Source of the DNA: JACTUC01 sp964477685
GTDB taxonomy: Archaea; Thermoproteota; Methanomethylicia; Methanomethylicales; Methanomethylicaceae
Assembly: GCA_964477685.1 (NCBI GenBank)
Contig: CAYZHK010000064.1
Coordinates: 1-8,247, forward strand
Length of the DNA: 8,247 bases
Direction of reading: 5' to 3'
Positions 1 to 7,189 of the stretch are shown one piece after another (positions within the stretch are counted from its first letter, which is position 1; every line of letters begins with the position of its first letter). The translations under genes were made by a program, and so were the position numbers. The notes under the pieces were generated by a model, which did no database searches, was not told the origin of the DNA, and saw only the letters and a list, made by a program, of their open reading frames with translations.

Positions 1-923
<923 letters not shown>

Positions 924-1150
924 ATTAACGTCCGCAAGGCCCGTTATACCCCAACCATATTTCATGGTTGGATACCGAGTCCAATGTAAGACCTGATGCG
1001 GACCCGGCGGCGTTAGCGCCAGCGTTATTCAAGTCCCCATGACTATTACCGCGGCCGGAGAGCGATCGATCAACCCTCGGGCTAGGGCCCGTCTGGTCAC
1101 GATCAGCGCCGCCGATAGGCCGCGGTGAGCGTTATAGCACAGTTCGTGCA
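924..1150 (-). other. 5' leader of the 16S rRNA precursor, structured
   Basis: No coding frame is evident here. On the minus-strand transcript three strong structures are visible. First, a 9-bp perfect stem pairs 1118-1126 with 1048-1056 (core CCGCGG) around a 61-base loop; its second arm runs into GCCGCGGTAATA (1055-1044), identical over 12 bases to the 16S 530 loop. Second, a 7-bp stem pairs 997-1003 with 930-936 (TGCGGAC/GTCCGCA on the plus strand) just before the 16S start. Third, this encloses an 8-bp hairpin CCAACCAT/ATGGTTGG (951-958, 964-971) with a 5-base loop. Archaeal pre-16S leaders usually hold one arm of a processing stem whose partner lies 3' of 16S; that partner is outside the window and cannot be tested. 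The octamer AGCGTTAT (plus strand) occurs at 1021-1028 and 1128-1135. A smaller hairpin GCAC/GTGC lies at 1137-1149. Confidence 0.6.
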
Positions 1151-1170
1151 CCCCCTAACTTGACGGACCT

Positions 1171-1180
1171 AAATATATCT
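1171..1180 (-). promoter_or_regulatory. Candidate TATA box of the rRNA operon
   Basis: The minus strand reads AGATATATTT here, the most AT-rich stretch upstream of 16S in an otherwise GC-rich leader. A start about 25 bases downstream would fall near 1145-1150, giving a leader of about 225 bases. A weaker alternative is TCTTTATGG at 1242-1250. Inferred from composition and position only. Confidence 0.45.
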
Positions 1181-1316
1181 GTTACGCCTTGAACTCTGCC
1201 CCGCCTGGGGCTGAGATTCAGCCGGTTGGTCTACACGCCTCCATAAAGAATCGATGGTTCCGGACCCGCCCGTTTGACTCATTCGCGTAAACTGGCTAAC
1301 CATGGGCCAGGGACAA
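1181..1316. other. Non-coding spacer between divergent rRNA and FKBP promoters
   Basis: No gene is recognised. Two adjoining hairpins share bases: GCCCC/GGGGC (1198-1202 with 1207-1211) and GGCTGA/TCAGCC (1209-1214 with 1218-1223). They could be alternatives, or marks of an unrecognised small RNA or an rRNA promoter upstream element. Nothing decides between these. Confidence 0.3.
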
Positions 1317-1332
1317 GTGAAAAAACATAATA
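1317..1332 (+). promoter_or_regulatory. Candidate promoter of the FKBP gene
   Basis: GTGAAAAAACATAATA resembles a BRE/TATA pair: a purine-rich stretch followed by ACATAATA. It lies about 35 bases before the ATG at 1366, so transcription would start near 1352-1356 and leave a very short leader. No clear Shine-Dalgarno site precedes the ATG, which fits. Confidence 0.45.
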
Positions 1333-1365
1333 CCGCCCGAGCAAGAGAGATTGGATTGATGCGCT

Positions 1366-1698
1366 ATGTCTCAGGAACTGAGAGTCCAGAAGGGCGACCT
1401 GGTCTTTGTCCACTACGTGGGCAAGTACCAGGGCGGCAAGATCTTCGATACCTCCATGAGGAAGGTGGCTGAAAACGCAGGGATGTTCAACCCGTCGCGG
1501 GACTATAAGCCCCTCCAGGTGAAGGCGGGAGGAGGCCAGGTGATAAAGGGGTTCGACGATGCCCTCATGGGCATGAAGGTCAACGAGGAGAAGACTGTGA
1601 CCATACCTCCGGCATTGGCCTACGGGGTCAGGGGTAACCACCCGCTGGCAGGAAAGACCCTTGTCTTTACACTGAAGATCACTGCAATCAAGCGGTAG
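1366..1698 (+). CDS. FKBP-type peptidyl-prolyl cis-trans isomerase, short form
   Basis: A 110-residue protein spanning one FKBP domain. FKBPs interconvert cis and trans peptide bonds before proline and often act as folding chaperones; with no signal peptide or membrane segment this one should be cytosolic. Visible landmarks are VFVHYVGKY (13-21), KIFDTS (25-30), QVIKGFDDALMGMKVNEEKTV (58-78), the AYG motif (85-87) and the terminal strand LVFTLKITAI (99-108). Matched to FKBP12, active-site positions Y17, F27, D28, V59, I60, F63 (Trp in FKBP12), Y86 and F101 are filled. The SlyD-like insert-in-flap domain common in archaeal FKBPs is absent after AYG, so this is a minimal FKBP12-like form. A modest insert (about 31-52) lengthens the first loop. 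It converges on the DUF72 gene, and the two 3' ends overlap by 11 bases. Confidence 0.93.
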   Translation: MSQELRVQKGDLVFVHYVGKYQGGKIFDTSMRKVAENAGMFNPSRDYKPLQVKAGGGQVIKGFDDALMGMKVNEEKTVTIPPALAYGVRGNHPLAGKTLVFTLKITAIKR

Positions 1699-2431
1699 AA
1701 AGCAGCCCCTTGAGCCTGAGGGCATCGTGGGCGGAATGGCCAGAGTACCGCTTGCCGCAGTATACATAGACATCCACAGCCCTGGCATCCATCTCCCGCA
1801 GCATCGATGACCACCGGACGAGATCGCTTTCCCTGTCCACCTCCACCCTGCCGGTCGTCCCCTTCACCCTGAACCTGTCCCCCTCCAGCCTCACGTAGAA
1901 GAAATCAGAGGTAAGGGCTTCAACGAGGGGGACCTGCGGGCTGTCAACGGCCGCCAGACCCACCTTCCGCCCCTCCAGCATCGGGACCAAAATCTCGGCA
2001 GGGGGGTGCTTGCCCTTGGCCTCGACCACATAGCGGTGCCCCTCTGGCAAGGCGTCCAGGAACCCCTCAAGGGCAGCCTTCTCATTCGCCCCAAAATCAG
2101 ACGGCAGCTGCAGCAGGAGCGGGCCGAGTTTCTTCCCGAGCCCCTCCATCCTCTCCACAAATAGCGCCGCTTCACCGCCAACATTCTGGAGCCTCTTGTC
2201 GTACGAGATCTTCCTCGGGAATTTGGCGGCAAAGACGAAACCGTCGGGGGTGCCTTCGTCCCACCCCCTGATGACCGAATCGTAGGGAATCCTGTAGAAG
2301 GTGCTGTCAACCTCCACGGTCGTGAAATGCCGGGCATACTCGCGCAGGAAACCCCCGGGGGGAAGCCCCTTGGGGTAGAAACTGCCGACCCAGAAGGGGT
2401 AGCTCCACCCCATGGTGCCCACCCGTATCAT
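1688..2431 (-). CDS. DUF72 (YecE-like) TIM-barrel protein
   Basis: A 247-residue protein with the DUF72 hallmarks in order: the N-terminal GTMGWSYPFWVGSFYP (5-20), EYARHFTTVEVDSTFYRIP (31-49), TPDGFVFAAKFPRKISYDKRL (61-81), LGKKLGPLLLQLPSDFG (98-114), the acidic strand YVVEAKGKH (134-142), AAVDSP (160-165), FFYVRLEGD (177-185) and the C-terminal VYVYCGKRYSGHSAHDALRL (221-240). Length is normal for the family. DUF72 proteins fold as TIM barrels, reminiscent of endonuclease IV/xylose isomerase, but I know of no established reaction. The gene starts 4 bases after the ligase stop on the same strand, so it is almost certainly co-transcribed with polymerase, Ku and ligase. That placement suggests a role linked to DNA ends or nucleotides, which is inference only. 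Its 3' end overlaps the convergent FKBP gene by 11 bases. Confidence 0.9.
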   Translation of the reverse strand: MIRVGTMGWSYPFWVGSFYPKGLPPGGFLREYARHFTTVEVDSTFYRIPYDSVIRGWDEGTPDGFVFAAKFPRKISYDKRLQNVGGEAALFVERMEGLGKKLGPLLLQLPSDFGANEKAALEGFLDALPEGHRYVVEAKGKHPPAEILVPMLEGRKVGLAAVDSPQVPLVEALTSDFFYVRLEGDRFRVKGTTGRVEVDRESDLVRWSSMLREMDARAVDVYVYCGKRYSGHSAHDALRLKGLLSTA

Positions 2432-2435
2432 CCTG

Positions 2436-3836
2436 TCAGGTCCCCTTTTCCTTGGCCTTGAAGAGGAGCCACTCCTTCTCGCCGGCCCTCTTGAACCTGG
2501 CCAGGACGTAGCGCCCCTTCACCCTCTCGCCCATGATCACCACCTCAATCATATCATCGCTCCAGGCCAGTGCGCTGTACCTTCCCTTGTCCCATATGGC
2601 GACCGTCCCCGCCCCGTACTGCCCCTCCGGGATCGCGCCCTCGAAACCGGCATAGTCCAAAGGATGGTCCTCCACCATTATTGCCAGCCTCTTCTCCCCC
2701 GCTGCCTCGGGTATCCCCTTCGGAACAGCCCAGCTCTTCAGAACCCCGTCCCTCTCCAGCCTCAGGTCGTAGTGGAGCCTCCTGGCATGGTGCTCCTGCA
2801 CCACGTAAATCCCCCCTCCCGCCGGGGCAGGCCCCCCGTATGGCTCAGGGCTCTGGGTGAAATTTCTCTTCACCTTGTACTCCTCCAGCCTTGGTCTTAG
2901 CTGATCCATGGTGCACTCCTCCGCCCTCTTGTCGAGCCTGGTCCCCCTGAACCGAGGCATCCTCAGCTTTCCGTCCTTGGTGACCGCCTGGTAGGCCACC
3001 TCCGCCACAACCCTGGGCTTGAGCCACTGGGTCCCTGCCTCCCCCTCGGCCACAGTCCCCTTCTCGGTTTCCAGCGGCCCGAAAGCCTCCATCAGCTCCC
3101 GCATGCGGGCATCGGTGAAGCCTGTCCCCACCTTGCCAACGAAGACGAGCCTCCCGCCGTCATACAGCCCCAGCAGCAGGGCGCCAAAGAGCCCAGCGCG
3201 GGACCCGCTTCCCCGGGTGTAACCCAGCACGACACAGTCGCAGCTCTTCAGCTTCTTGATCTTGAGCCAGGCACCGCTGCGCCTGCCAGCCTCGTAGACC
3301 CCGTCCTTCCGTTTGGCCATTATCCCTTCCACCCCCTTCTCCAGCGCAGCCTGGAAGTACTTCTCGCCATCGCCCTCGATCCAGGAGGAGACCACAACAT
3401 GCCTCCCCTCCCTCAGAGTCCTCCGCAGGACCGCCTTCCTCTCCATCAGCCCCTTCCCGGTCAGGTCCTCCCCGCCAGCCTCGAGGATGTCGAAGACGAC
3501 ATAGGTGGCTGGGTGCCGGAGGGAAAGCCTCTGGATATCGATCCGCCCGGTGGCCTTAGCCCTGCCCACCACGGCTTGGAAATCGGCCGCCCCGCGGTTC
3601 ATCACCACGATCTCCCCGTCCAGGACAGCATCCTTGGCAAGGGCCGTCAGCTCCCCCAGCTCTGGAAAGTTATCCGAAAGCTCTGCGCCGTTCCGGCTCC
3701 TGATGCTCAGGGAGCCGCCGGCGCCCACATAGGCTAGGGCCCTTATCCCGTCCCACTTGATCTCAAATATCCAGTCCCCTGAGGAGAAGGGCCTCTCGAC
3801 CGATTCCGCCAGCATCGGGAGGTATTGCTTCCTCAT
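2436..3836 (-). CDS. ligD: ATP-dependent DNA ligase fused to 3'-phosphoesterase (LigD LIG-PE)
   Basis: A 466-residue protein that joins DNA ends. The N-terminal part is a LigD-type nucleotidyltransferase: motif I EIKWDGIR (25-32) with adenylated Lys27, VFDIL (114-118), motif IV EGIMAK (170-175) and motif V WLKIKK (190-195). An OB-fold follows (about 198-320; CVVLGYTRGSGSRAGLFGALLLG, then RFRGTRLDK at 295-303). After a short Pro/Gly linker (329-342) comes a complete 3'-phosphoesterase domain: VVQEHHARRLHYDLRLE (345-361), VEDHPLDYAGFEG (388-400) and EGQYGAG (404-410). By alignment from memory to Pseudomonas LigD, His349, His355, Asp357, Arg359, His391 and Tyr395 are the metal/active-site set, all present; this domain trims 3'-ribonucleotides and 3'-phosphates before sealing. 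The order LIG then PE, without a polymerase domain, differs from POL-PE-LIG and PE-LIG-POL bacterial forms. The start overlaps the Ku stop (ATGA) and has a good GAGG site 5 bases upstream. Confidence 0.95.
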   Translation of the reverse strand: MRKQYLPMLAESVERPFSSGDWIFEIKWDGIRALAYVGAGGSLSIRSRNGAELSDNFPELGELTALAKDAVLDGEIVVMNRGAADFQAVVGRAKATGRIDIQRLSLRHPATYVVFDILEAGGEDLTGKGLMERKAVLRRTLREGRHVVVSSWIEGDGEKYFQAALEKGVEGIMAKRKDGVYEAGRRSGAWLKIKKLKSCDCVVLGYTRGSGSRAGLFGALLLGLYDGGRLVFVGKVGTGFTDARMRELMEAFGPLETEKGTVAEGEAGTQWLKPRVVAEVAYQAVTKDGKLRMPRFRGTRLDKRAEECTMDQLRPRLEEYKVKRNFTQSPEPYGGPAPAGGGIYVVQEHHARRLHYDLRLERDGVLKSWAVPKGIPEAAGEKRLAIMVEDHPLDYAGFEGAIPEGQYGAGTVAIWDKGRYSALAWSDDMIEVVIMGERVKGRYVLARFKRAGEKEWLLFKAKEKGT

Positions 3837-4648
3837 TTCTTCCTCAACTGCTCAAGGGTCTCCTGGAGGGCGGCCATGAGCTCCTTGGCCTCCTCCCTGA
3901 CCGGCTTCTCCTCCCGGATCCTCTCCCCCTTCATCTTCTTGGCTATGAGTGCTCCCACCCTCTCTCTGTAGCCGTCCCTATACTCCCGGATATCAAAGTC
4001 CCCGGTAAGGTCCTTCACAATCCTCACGGCTATGTCTAGCTCACCCTTGCTCGGCTCCCTAAGCCCCTCCAGCTCCTTGAAAGCCGAGGGATCCCTAACC
4101 TCATCAGCATACCTGAGGGTGGTCATGACAAGGGCGCCCTTGTACACATGGATGAGCACTGGGTACTCCTTGGTCCTCAGGGTGACCCGCCCCGCCGCCG
4201 CCTTCCCCATCTTCTCCAGGGCGAGATAGAGCAGCCTGTAGGCGTCGCCGCTTTTGTCTGGGGTAAGGAGGTAGGACCTCTCGAAGTATATGGGCTCGAT
4301 GGAGAGGTAATCCACGAATTTGTCGATCCTTATCCTCCTGTCGCTCTCCGGGCGCGCTGCGGCCAGCTCCTCCTTGCCAAGGACGACAAACTCGCCCTTT
4401 GACACCTCATAGCCCTTCACGATGTCCTCCCATGGGACCACCTTTTCGTCCTTTGTGCAGATGCGCTGATATCTCAGCGGCTGGCCGTCCTCCTTGTGAA
4501 GGAACCTGAATGTGACCTCCTTGTCGAATATCATCGGCAGCACCCTGACCGGAATATTGACCAAGCCTATGGTTATGGTCCCCGTCCAGATGGGCCGCTT
4601 CGAGGCCTTTTGTGCTGAATAGGGCTCGACGTCTCCATCATTCGCCAT
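3833..4648 (-). CDS. ku: Ku DNA end-binding protein (bacterial/archaeal type)
   Basis: A 271-residue Ku homologue. Bacterial-type Ku forms a homodimeric ring that threads onto double-strand break ends and recruits LigD activities. Visible blocks are RPIWTGTITIGLVNIPVRV (18-36), the core FRFLHKEDGQPLRYQRICTKDEKVV (47-71), VKGYEVSKGEFVVLGKEEL (77-95), FVDYLSIEPIYFERSYLLTPD (111-131), YRLLYLALEKMGKAAAGRVTLRTKEY (137-162) and LRYADEVRDP (178-187). The C-terminus is a charged, probably helical tail rich in Lys/Glu (about 232-271), where bacterial Ku contacts LigD. I chose the ATG at 4646-4648: an in-frame start 25 codons further upstream exists, but that extension lies inside the polymerase gene and lacks Ku similarity. 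With this start Ku overlaps the polymerase stop by 11 bases and its own stop overlaps the ligase start, implying translational coupling. Confidence 0.95.
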   Translation of the reverse strand: MANDGDVEPYSAQKASKRPIWTGTITIGLVNIPVRVLPMIFDKEVTFRFLHKEDGQPLRYQRICTKDEKVVPWEDIVKGYEVSKGEFVVLGKEELAAARPESDRRIRIDKFVDYLSIEPIYFERSYLLTPDKSGDAYRLLYLALEKMGKAAAGRVTLRTKEYPVLIHVYKGALVMTTLRYADEVRDPSAFKELEGLREPSKGELDIAVRIVKDLTGDFDIREYRDGYRERVGALIAKKMKGERIREEKPVREEAKELMAALQETLEQLRKK

Positions 4649-5522
4649 GCCGACCAGTCTCCAACCTCTGCCTATCCTCCAACAGGTCTGCCCAAGGATC
4701 CCTGCCCGCTCCCTTGAGCACACTTAATAGTGTGAAGTCGCCCGGACTTATCCCTTTCCGGAGGTCTTCCCATTCCAGGGGCATGGAGACGGTGGCGCTT
4801 AGGGTGCCTCTGAGGCTGTAGGGCGCAACCATGGTCTTCCCCTTGGCGTTCTGGAGGTAATCAACGAAAACGGTCCCCGGCTCCTTGGTCTGTGAGAATT
4901 CCGACCTCACGAAGCCTGCTTCCCGCGCAAGCCCCTTCCCCACATCCCTGACAAACTCCCTCACCTCCTTGAAGGTGGGGCCCCGTACAATTGGCACAAC
5001 GACGTGCACGCCCTTCTTGCCAGAGGTCTTGGGGTATCCTCTCAGCCCCTCATCCCCCAACTTATCCTTCAGGAGCAGTGCCGTCCCGACGGCCTCCGCT
5101 ATCCCTGCTGGCGGCTCGGGATCTATGTCAAAAAGCATCAGGTCAGGTTTGCCGTATTGGTCCGCCGTCGAGAGTGGCATGTGCATCTCGATGGTTGCTA
5201 GGTTTGCCAGCCAGAGGAGCGTGTCAAGCCCATTGCAGACAATGTAATTGACATCCCTCTCGACAGAATCCGAATGAACCCTGAAGGTTTTTACCCAGGG
5301 CGGCGTCCCCAAGGGGGCATTCTTTTCGTAGAAACCTGCTTTTCCTACGCCGTCTGGATACCTTTTGAGCGAAAGGGGCCTCTCCTTCAGAATGGGAAGG
5401 ATCTGAGGTGCTTTCCTCACGTAGTACTCCAGCACCTTGGCCTTAGTTATGCCCAACTCCTCGAACAGCACCTTCTCCAGGTTTGTGAACTCGACCCTAG
5501 TCCCGGCTTGAGGCATAGGCAT
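4638..5522 (-). CDS. ligD: NHEJ primase-polymerase (LigD polymerase domain, stand-alone)
   Basis: A 294-residue protein equal to the polymerase module of LigD, an archaeo-eukaryotic primase (AEP) superfamily enzyme. It fills gaps, preferably with ribonucleotides, and can align break ends. Motifs: N-terminal LEKVLFEELGITKAKVLEYY (15-34), RYPDGV (54-59), FYEKNAP (64-70), catalytic motif LMLFDIDPEP (128-137) with metal ligands Asp132 and Asp134, TSGKKGVHVVVPI (166-178) with the conserved Ser/Lys/His that bind nucleotide, and VFVDYLQNAKGKTMVAPYSLR (218-238) with third acidic ligand Asp221. It is full length for a free polymerase domain and is not fused to ligase. Two ATGs are possible two codons apart; a GGGG purine run precedes the first. 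It is the first gene of the NHEJ block, 31 bases after trkH. Confidence 0.95.
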   Translation of the reverse strand: MPMPQAGTRVEFTNLEKVLFEELGITKAKVLEYYVRKAPQILPILKERPLSLKRYPDGVGKAGFYEKNAPLGTPPWVKTFRVHSDSVERDVNYIVCNGLDTLLWLANLATIEMHMPLSTADQYGKPDLMLFDIDPEPPAGIAEAVGTALLLKDKLGDEGLRGYPKTSGKKGVHVVVPIVRGPTFKEVREFVRDVGKGLAREAGFVRSEFSQTKEPGTVFVDYLQNAKGKTMVAPYSLRGTLSATVSMPLEWEDLRKGISPGDFTLLSVLKGAGRDPWADLLEDRQRLETGRHGE

Positions 5523-5550
5523 GGCCCCTTCATTACTATTGCCCCCCGGG

Positions 5551-5558
5551 AATTTATT
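5551..5558 (-). promoter_or_regulatory. Candidate internal TATA box for the NHEJ operon
   Basis: The minus strand reads GGAATAAATTCC across the trkH stop codon, with AATAAATT centred about 33 bases before the polymerase ATG. The same AATAAATT lies about 33 bases upstream of tRNA-Ile in this window, which supports it as a real box. If used, the NHEJ genes can be transcribed apart from trkH with a leader of only a few bases. Read-through from trkH remains possible. Confidence 0.4.
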
Positions 5559-7122
5559 CCCTGCCCACTATCACACGCGCCCGAGGCATGAGGCTTTGCC
5601 ATTTGTCCGACCCCTGGAAGCATGGCGAACAGGCCTCAGCAATTTTGCCACTCTGGCTACTGTTATTGGCCTTCTCCTTCCTGTTCTCCAGGTATGCCTC
5701 TTTGACAAACGCGGGTAGGCCCCTGCTGAAGAGGGCAAGGACGGAGAAGAGCTCCAGCCTCCCGAACCACATGCCGAAGACAAGAACAGACTTGGAAAGG
5801 TTGTCCAGATCAGCCATGGAGTAATATGCCGGCCCAACGTTGCTCTGCGCCGATACAACCAGCGAAAGCGCCCCCCAGGGATCATGAATATTGATGGACA
5901 GGATTAGGAATTGGATGAGAACCGCCATGATGTAAACGAAGAAGAATGCCCCCACCTTCATGATATAGCCCTCGTCCAGGATCTTCCCCCCTATCTTGAC
6001 TGGGCGTATGGCCGAGGGAGGCAGAGAAATCCGCTCAACTTCCCTCTTCCCTATCTTGTATAGGACAATGGCCCTCCAGATCTTAATCCCGCCAGCAGTC
6101 GAGCCAGCGCTACCGCCGAGGAGCATGAGGATGAGCAATAGGACCTGGGCAGCCAGCGGCCAAACAAGGAGATCAGTACTCGTATACCCTGTCGTGGTAA
6201 CGATCGAGATGACATTGAAGTAGCTGTTTGAGATGGTGGGGGCAATGGTGGAGCAGCCCAGCCCCAACATAAGGGCAACGAGGGCACCAGCTATTATTAT
6301 TATGATGATGAGCGTTTTCGACTCGACATCGCCGATTACCCGCCTTATGTTGAGCTTGAAGAGGTTATAGTAGAGAGCAAAGTTGATCGCGGCAAGGGTC
6401 ATGAACACCGCCAGGACAAATTCCACGAGGGGGTTTGCAAAGGCGGCAATGCTGTCGGTCCTGGTGGAGAAGCCTCCAGTGGATAAGGCTGTAAGGGAAT
6501 GATTGACCGCGTCGAAGGGGGACATGCCGCATAGGAATAGCAGCGCTGCGCAGATGGCCGTCATTGCCATATAGGTTACCCAGATGCTTCTGATGGTTGT
6601 CCCTATGCTCGGCGTGAACTTCTCTTCCCTTCCCTCGAGGGAGTATAGGCGCCAAGTGCTGATGCCCCCCCTGAGGAATACCGCAAAGAGGAGGATCACT
6701 CCTGCCCCCCCAATCCACTGCGTCAAGCTCCTCCACAGGAGGAGCCCCTTGGGCAGAGCCTCCAGCCCCGTCAGGAGCGTCATTCCCGTTGTGGTGAAGC
6801 CGGACATGCTCTCGAAAAAGGCATCTATGGGACTGGATCCAAGGATAAGGCTGTAGGGCACCGCACCCACGGCTGAGACCAGAATCCAGGCCATGGGCGC
6901 TATTATTATCGTGGCCTCGATCGAGAGCTTGTCCTTCATCGGGAACCTCCGATTGATCAACACGCCTATGGCAATGGAGGCAAAGGCACAGGCAAAAAAT
7001 GAAATTATCGCCATGTACTCCCCGAAGGCGATTGCCCCCACTATGGGCACAAATAGCGCTCCGCCTATTACCTTGAGAATGCCGCCAGCTGTGGCAAGGA
7101 TCTCGTCTCTTACCTCATGCAT
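5554..7122 (-). CDS. trkH: TrkH/KtrB-family potassium uptake transporter, membrane subunit
   Basis: A 522-residue integral membrane protein, the pore subunit of a Trk/Ktr potassium (or sodium) uptake system. It shows about ten hydrophobic spans plus the four pore-loop repeats of this superfamily, with filter segments SGFTTTGMT (107-115), ALSTGGFST (212-220), IVTTTGYTSTD (307-317) and AQSNVGPAYY (425-434). Each repeat keeps the filter glycine (Gly113, 216 or 217, 312, 430). The family signature GGSAGSTAGGIK (336-347) and the ending LFSRGLPAF (464-472) are also clear. A run of seven isoleucines interrupted only at its start (270-277) lies in one span. The last 45 residues form a polar, low-similarity tail. 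Single-domain RCK protein TrkA is divergently encoded next door and is its probable gating partner. The NHEJ genes follow 31 bases downstream on the same strand. Confidence 0.93.
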   Translation of the reverse strand: MHEVRDEILATAGGILKVIGGALFVPIVGAIAFGEYMAIISFFACAFASIAIGVLINRRFPMKDKLSIEATIIIAPMAWILVSAVGAVPYSLILGSSPIDAFFESMSGFTTTGMTLLTGLEALPKGLLLWRSLTQWIGGAGVILLFAVFLRGGISTWRLYSLEGREEKFTPSIGTTIRSIWVTYMAMTAICAALLFLCGMSPFDAVNHSLTALSTGGFSTRTDSIAAFANPLVEFVLAVFMTLAAINFALYYNLFKLNIRRVIGDVESKTLIIIIIIAGALVALMLGLGCSTIAPTISNSYFNVISIVTTTGYTSTDLLVWPLAAQVLLLILMLLGGSAGSTAGGIKIWRAIVLYKIGKREVERISLPPSAIRPVKIGGKILDEGYIMKVGAFFFVYIMAVLIQFLILSINIHDPWGALSLVVSAQSNVGPAYYSMADLDNLSKSVLVFGMWFGRLELFSVLALFSRGLPAFVKEAYLENRKEKANNSSQSGKIAEACSPCFQGSDKWQSLMPRARVIVGRE

Positions 7123-7150
7123 ACTGACCTAAGCTACGTGGCACAATCTA

Positions 7151-7162
7151 TTTTAATATTAA
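7151..7162. promoter_or_regulatory. Shared AT-rich box between divergent trkH and trkA genes
   Basis: TTTTAATATTAA contains the perfect palindrome TTAATATTAA (7153-7162). It lies about 32 bases before the trkA ATG at 7190 and about 36 bases before the trkH ATG at 7122, so it could serve as a TATA box in both directions. That would coordinate the two potassium-uptake subunits. Inferred from position and composition. Confidence 0.5.
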
Positions 7163-7189
7163 TCTGAAAAGAAAAAAGCGGTGGCAGCT

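Noticed and set aside
1021..1135. Possible small inserted element with 8-base direct repeats AGCGTTAT and an internal inverted repeat
   Set aside because: The inverted repeats are 1 base from one direct repeat but 19 from the other, so the ends are not those of a transposon, and the stem fits an rRNA leader.
1355..1381. Box C/D sRNA-like motifs (TTGATG ... CTGA) at the FKBP start
   Set aside because: The spacing and lack of D'/C' boxes make this a chance match within the start region of a protein gene.
2412..3737. Long plus-strand open frames opposite the ligase and DUF72 genes (2412-2900, 3399-3737 and others)
   Set aside because: They are Pro/Arg/Ser-rich shadows of GC-rich genes with clear catalytic motifs on the other strand.
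4649..4723. 25-codon N-terminal extension of Ku from an upstream ATG
   Set aside because: The extension lies inside the polymerase gene in another frame and does not resemble any Ku N-terminus; the ATG at 4648 gives a normal Ku with coupled translation.
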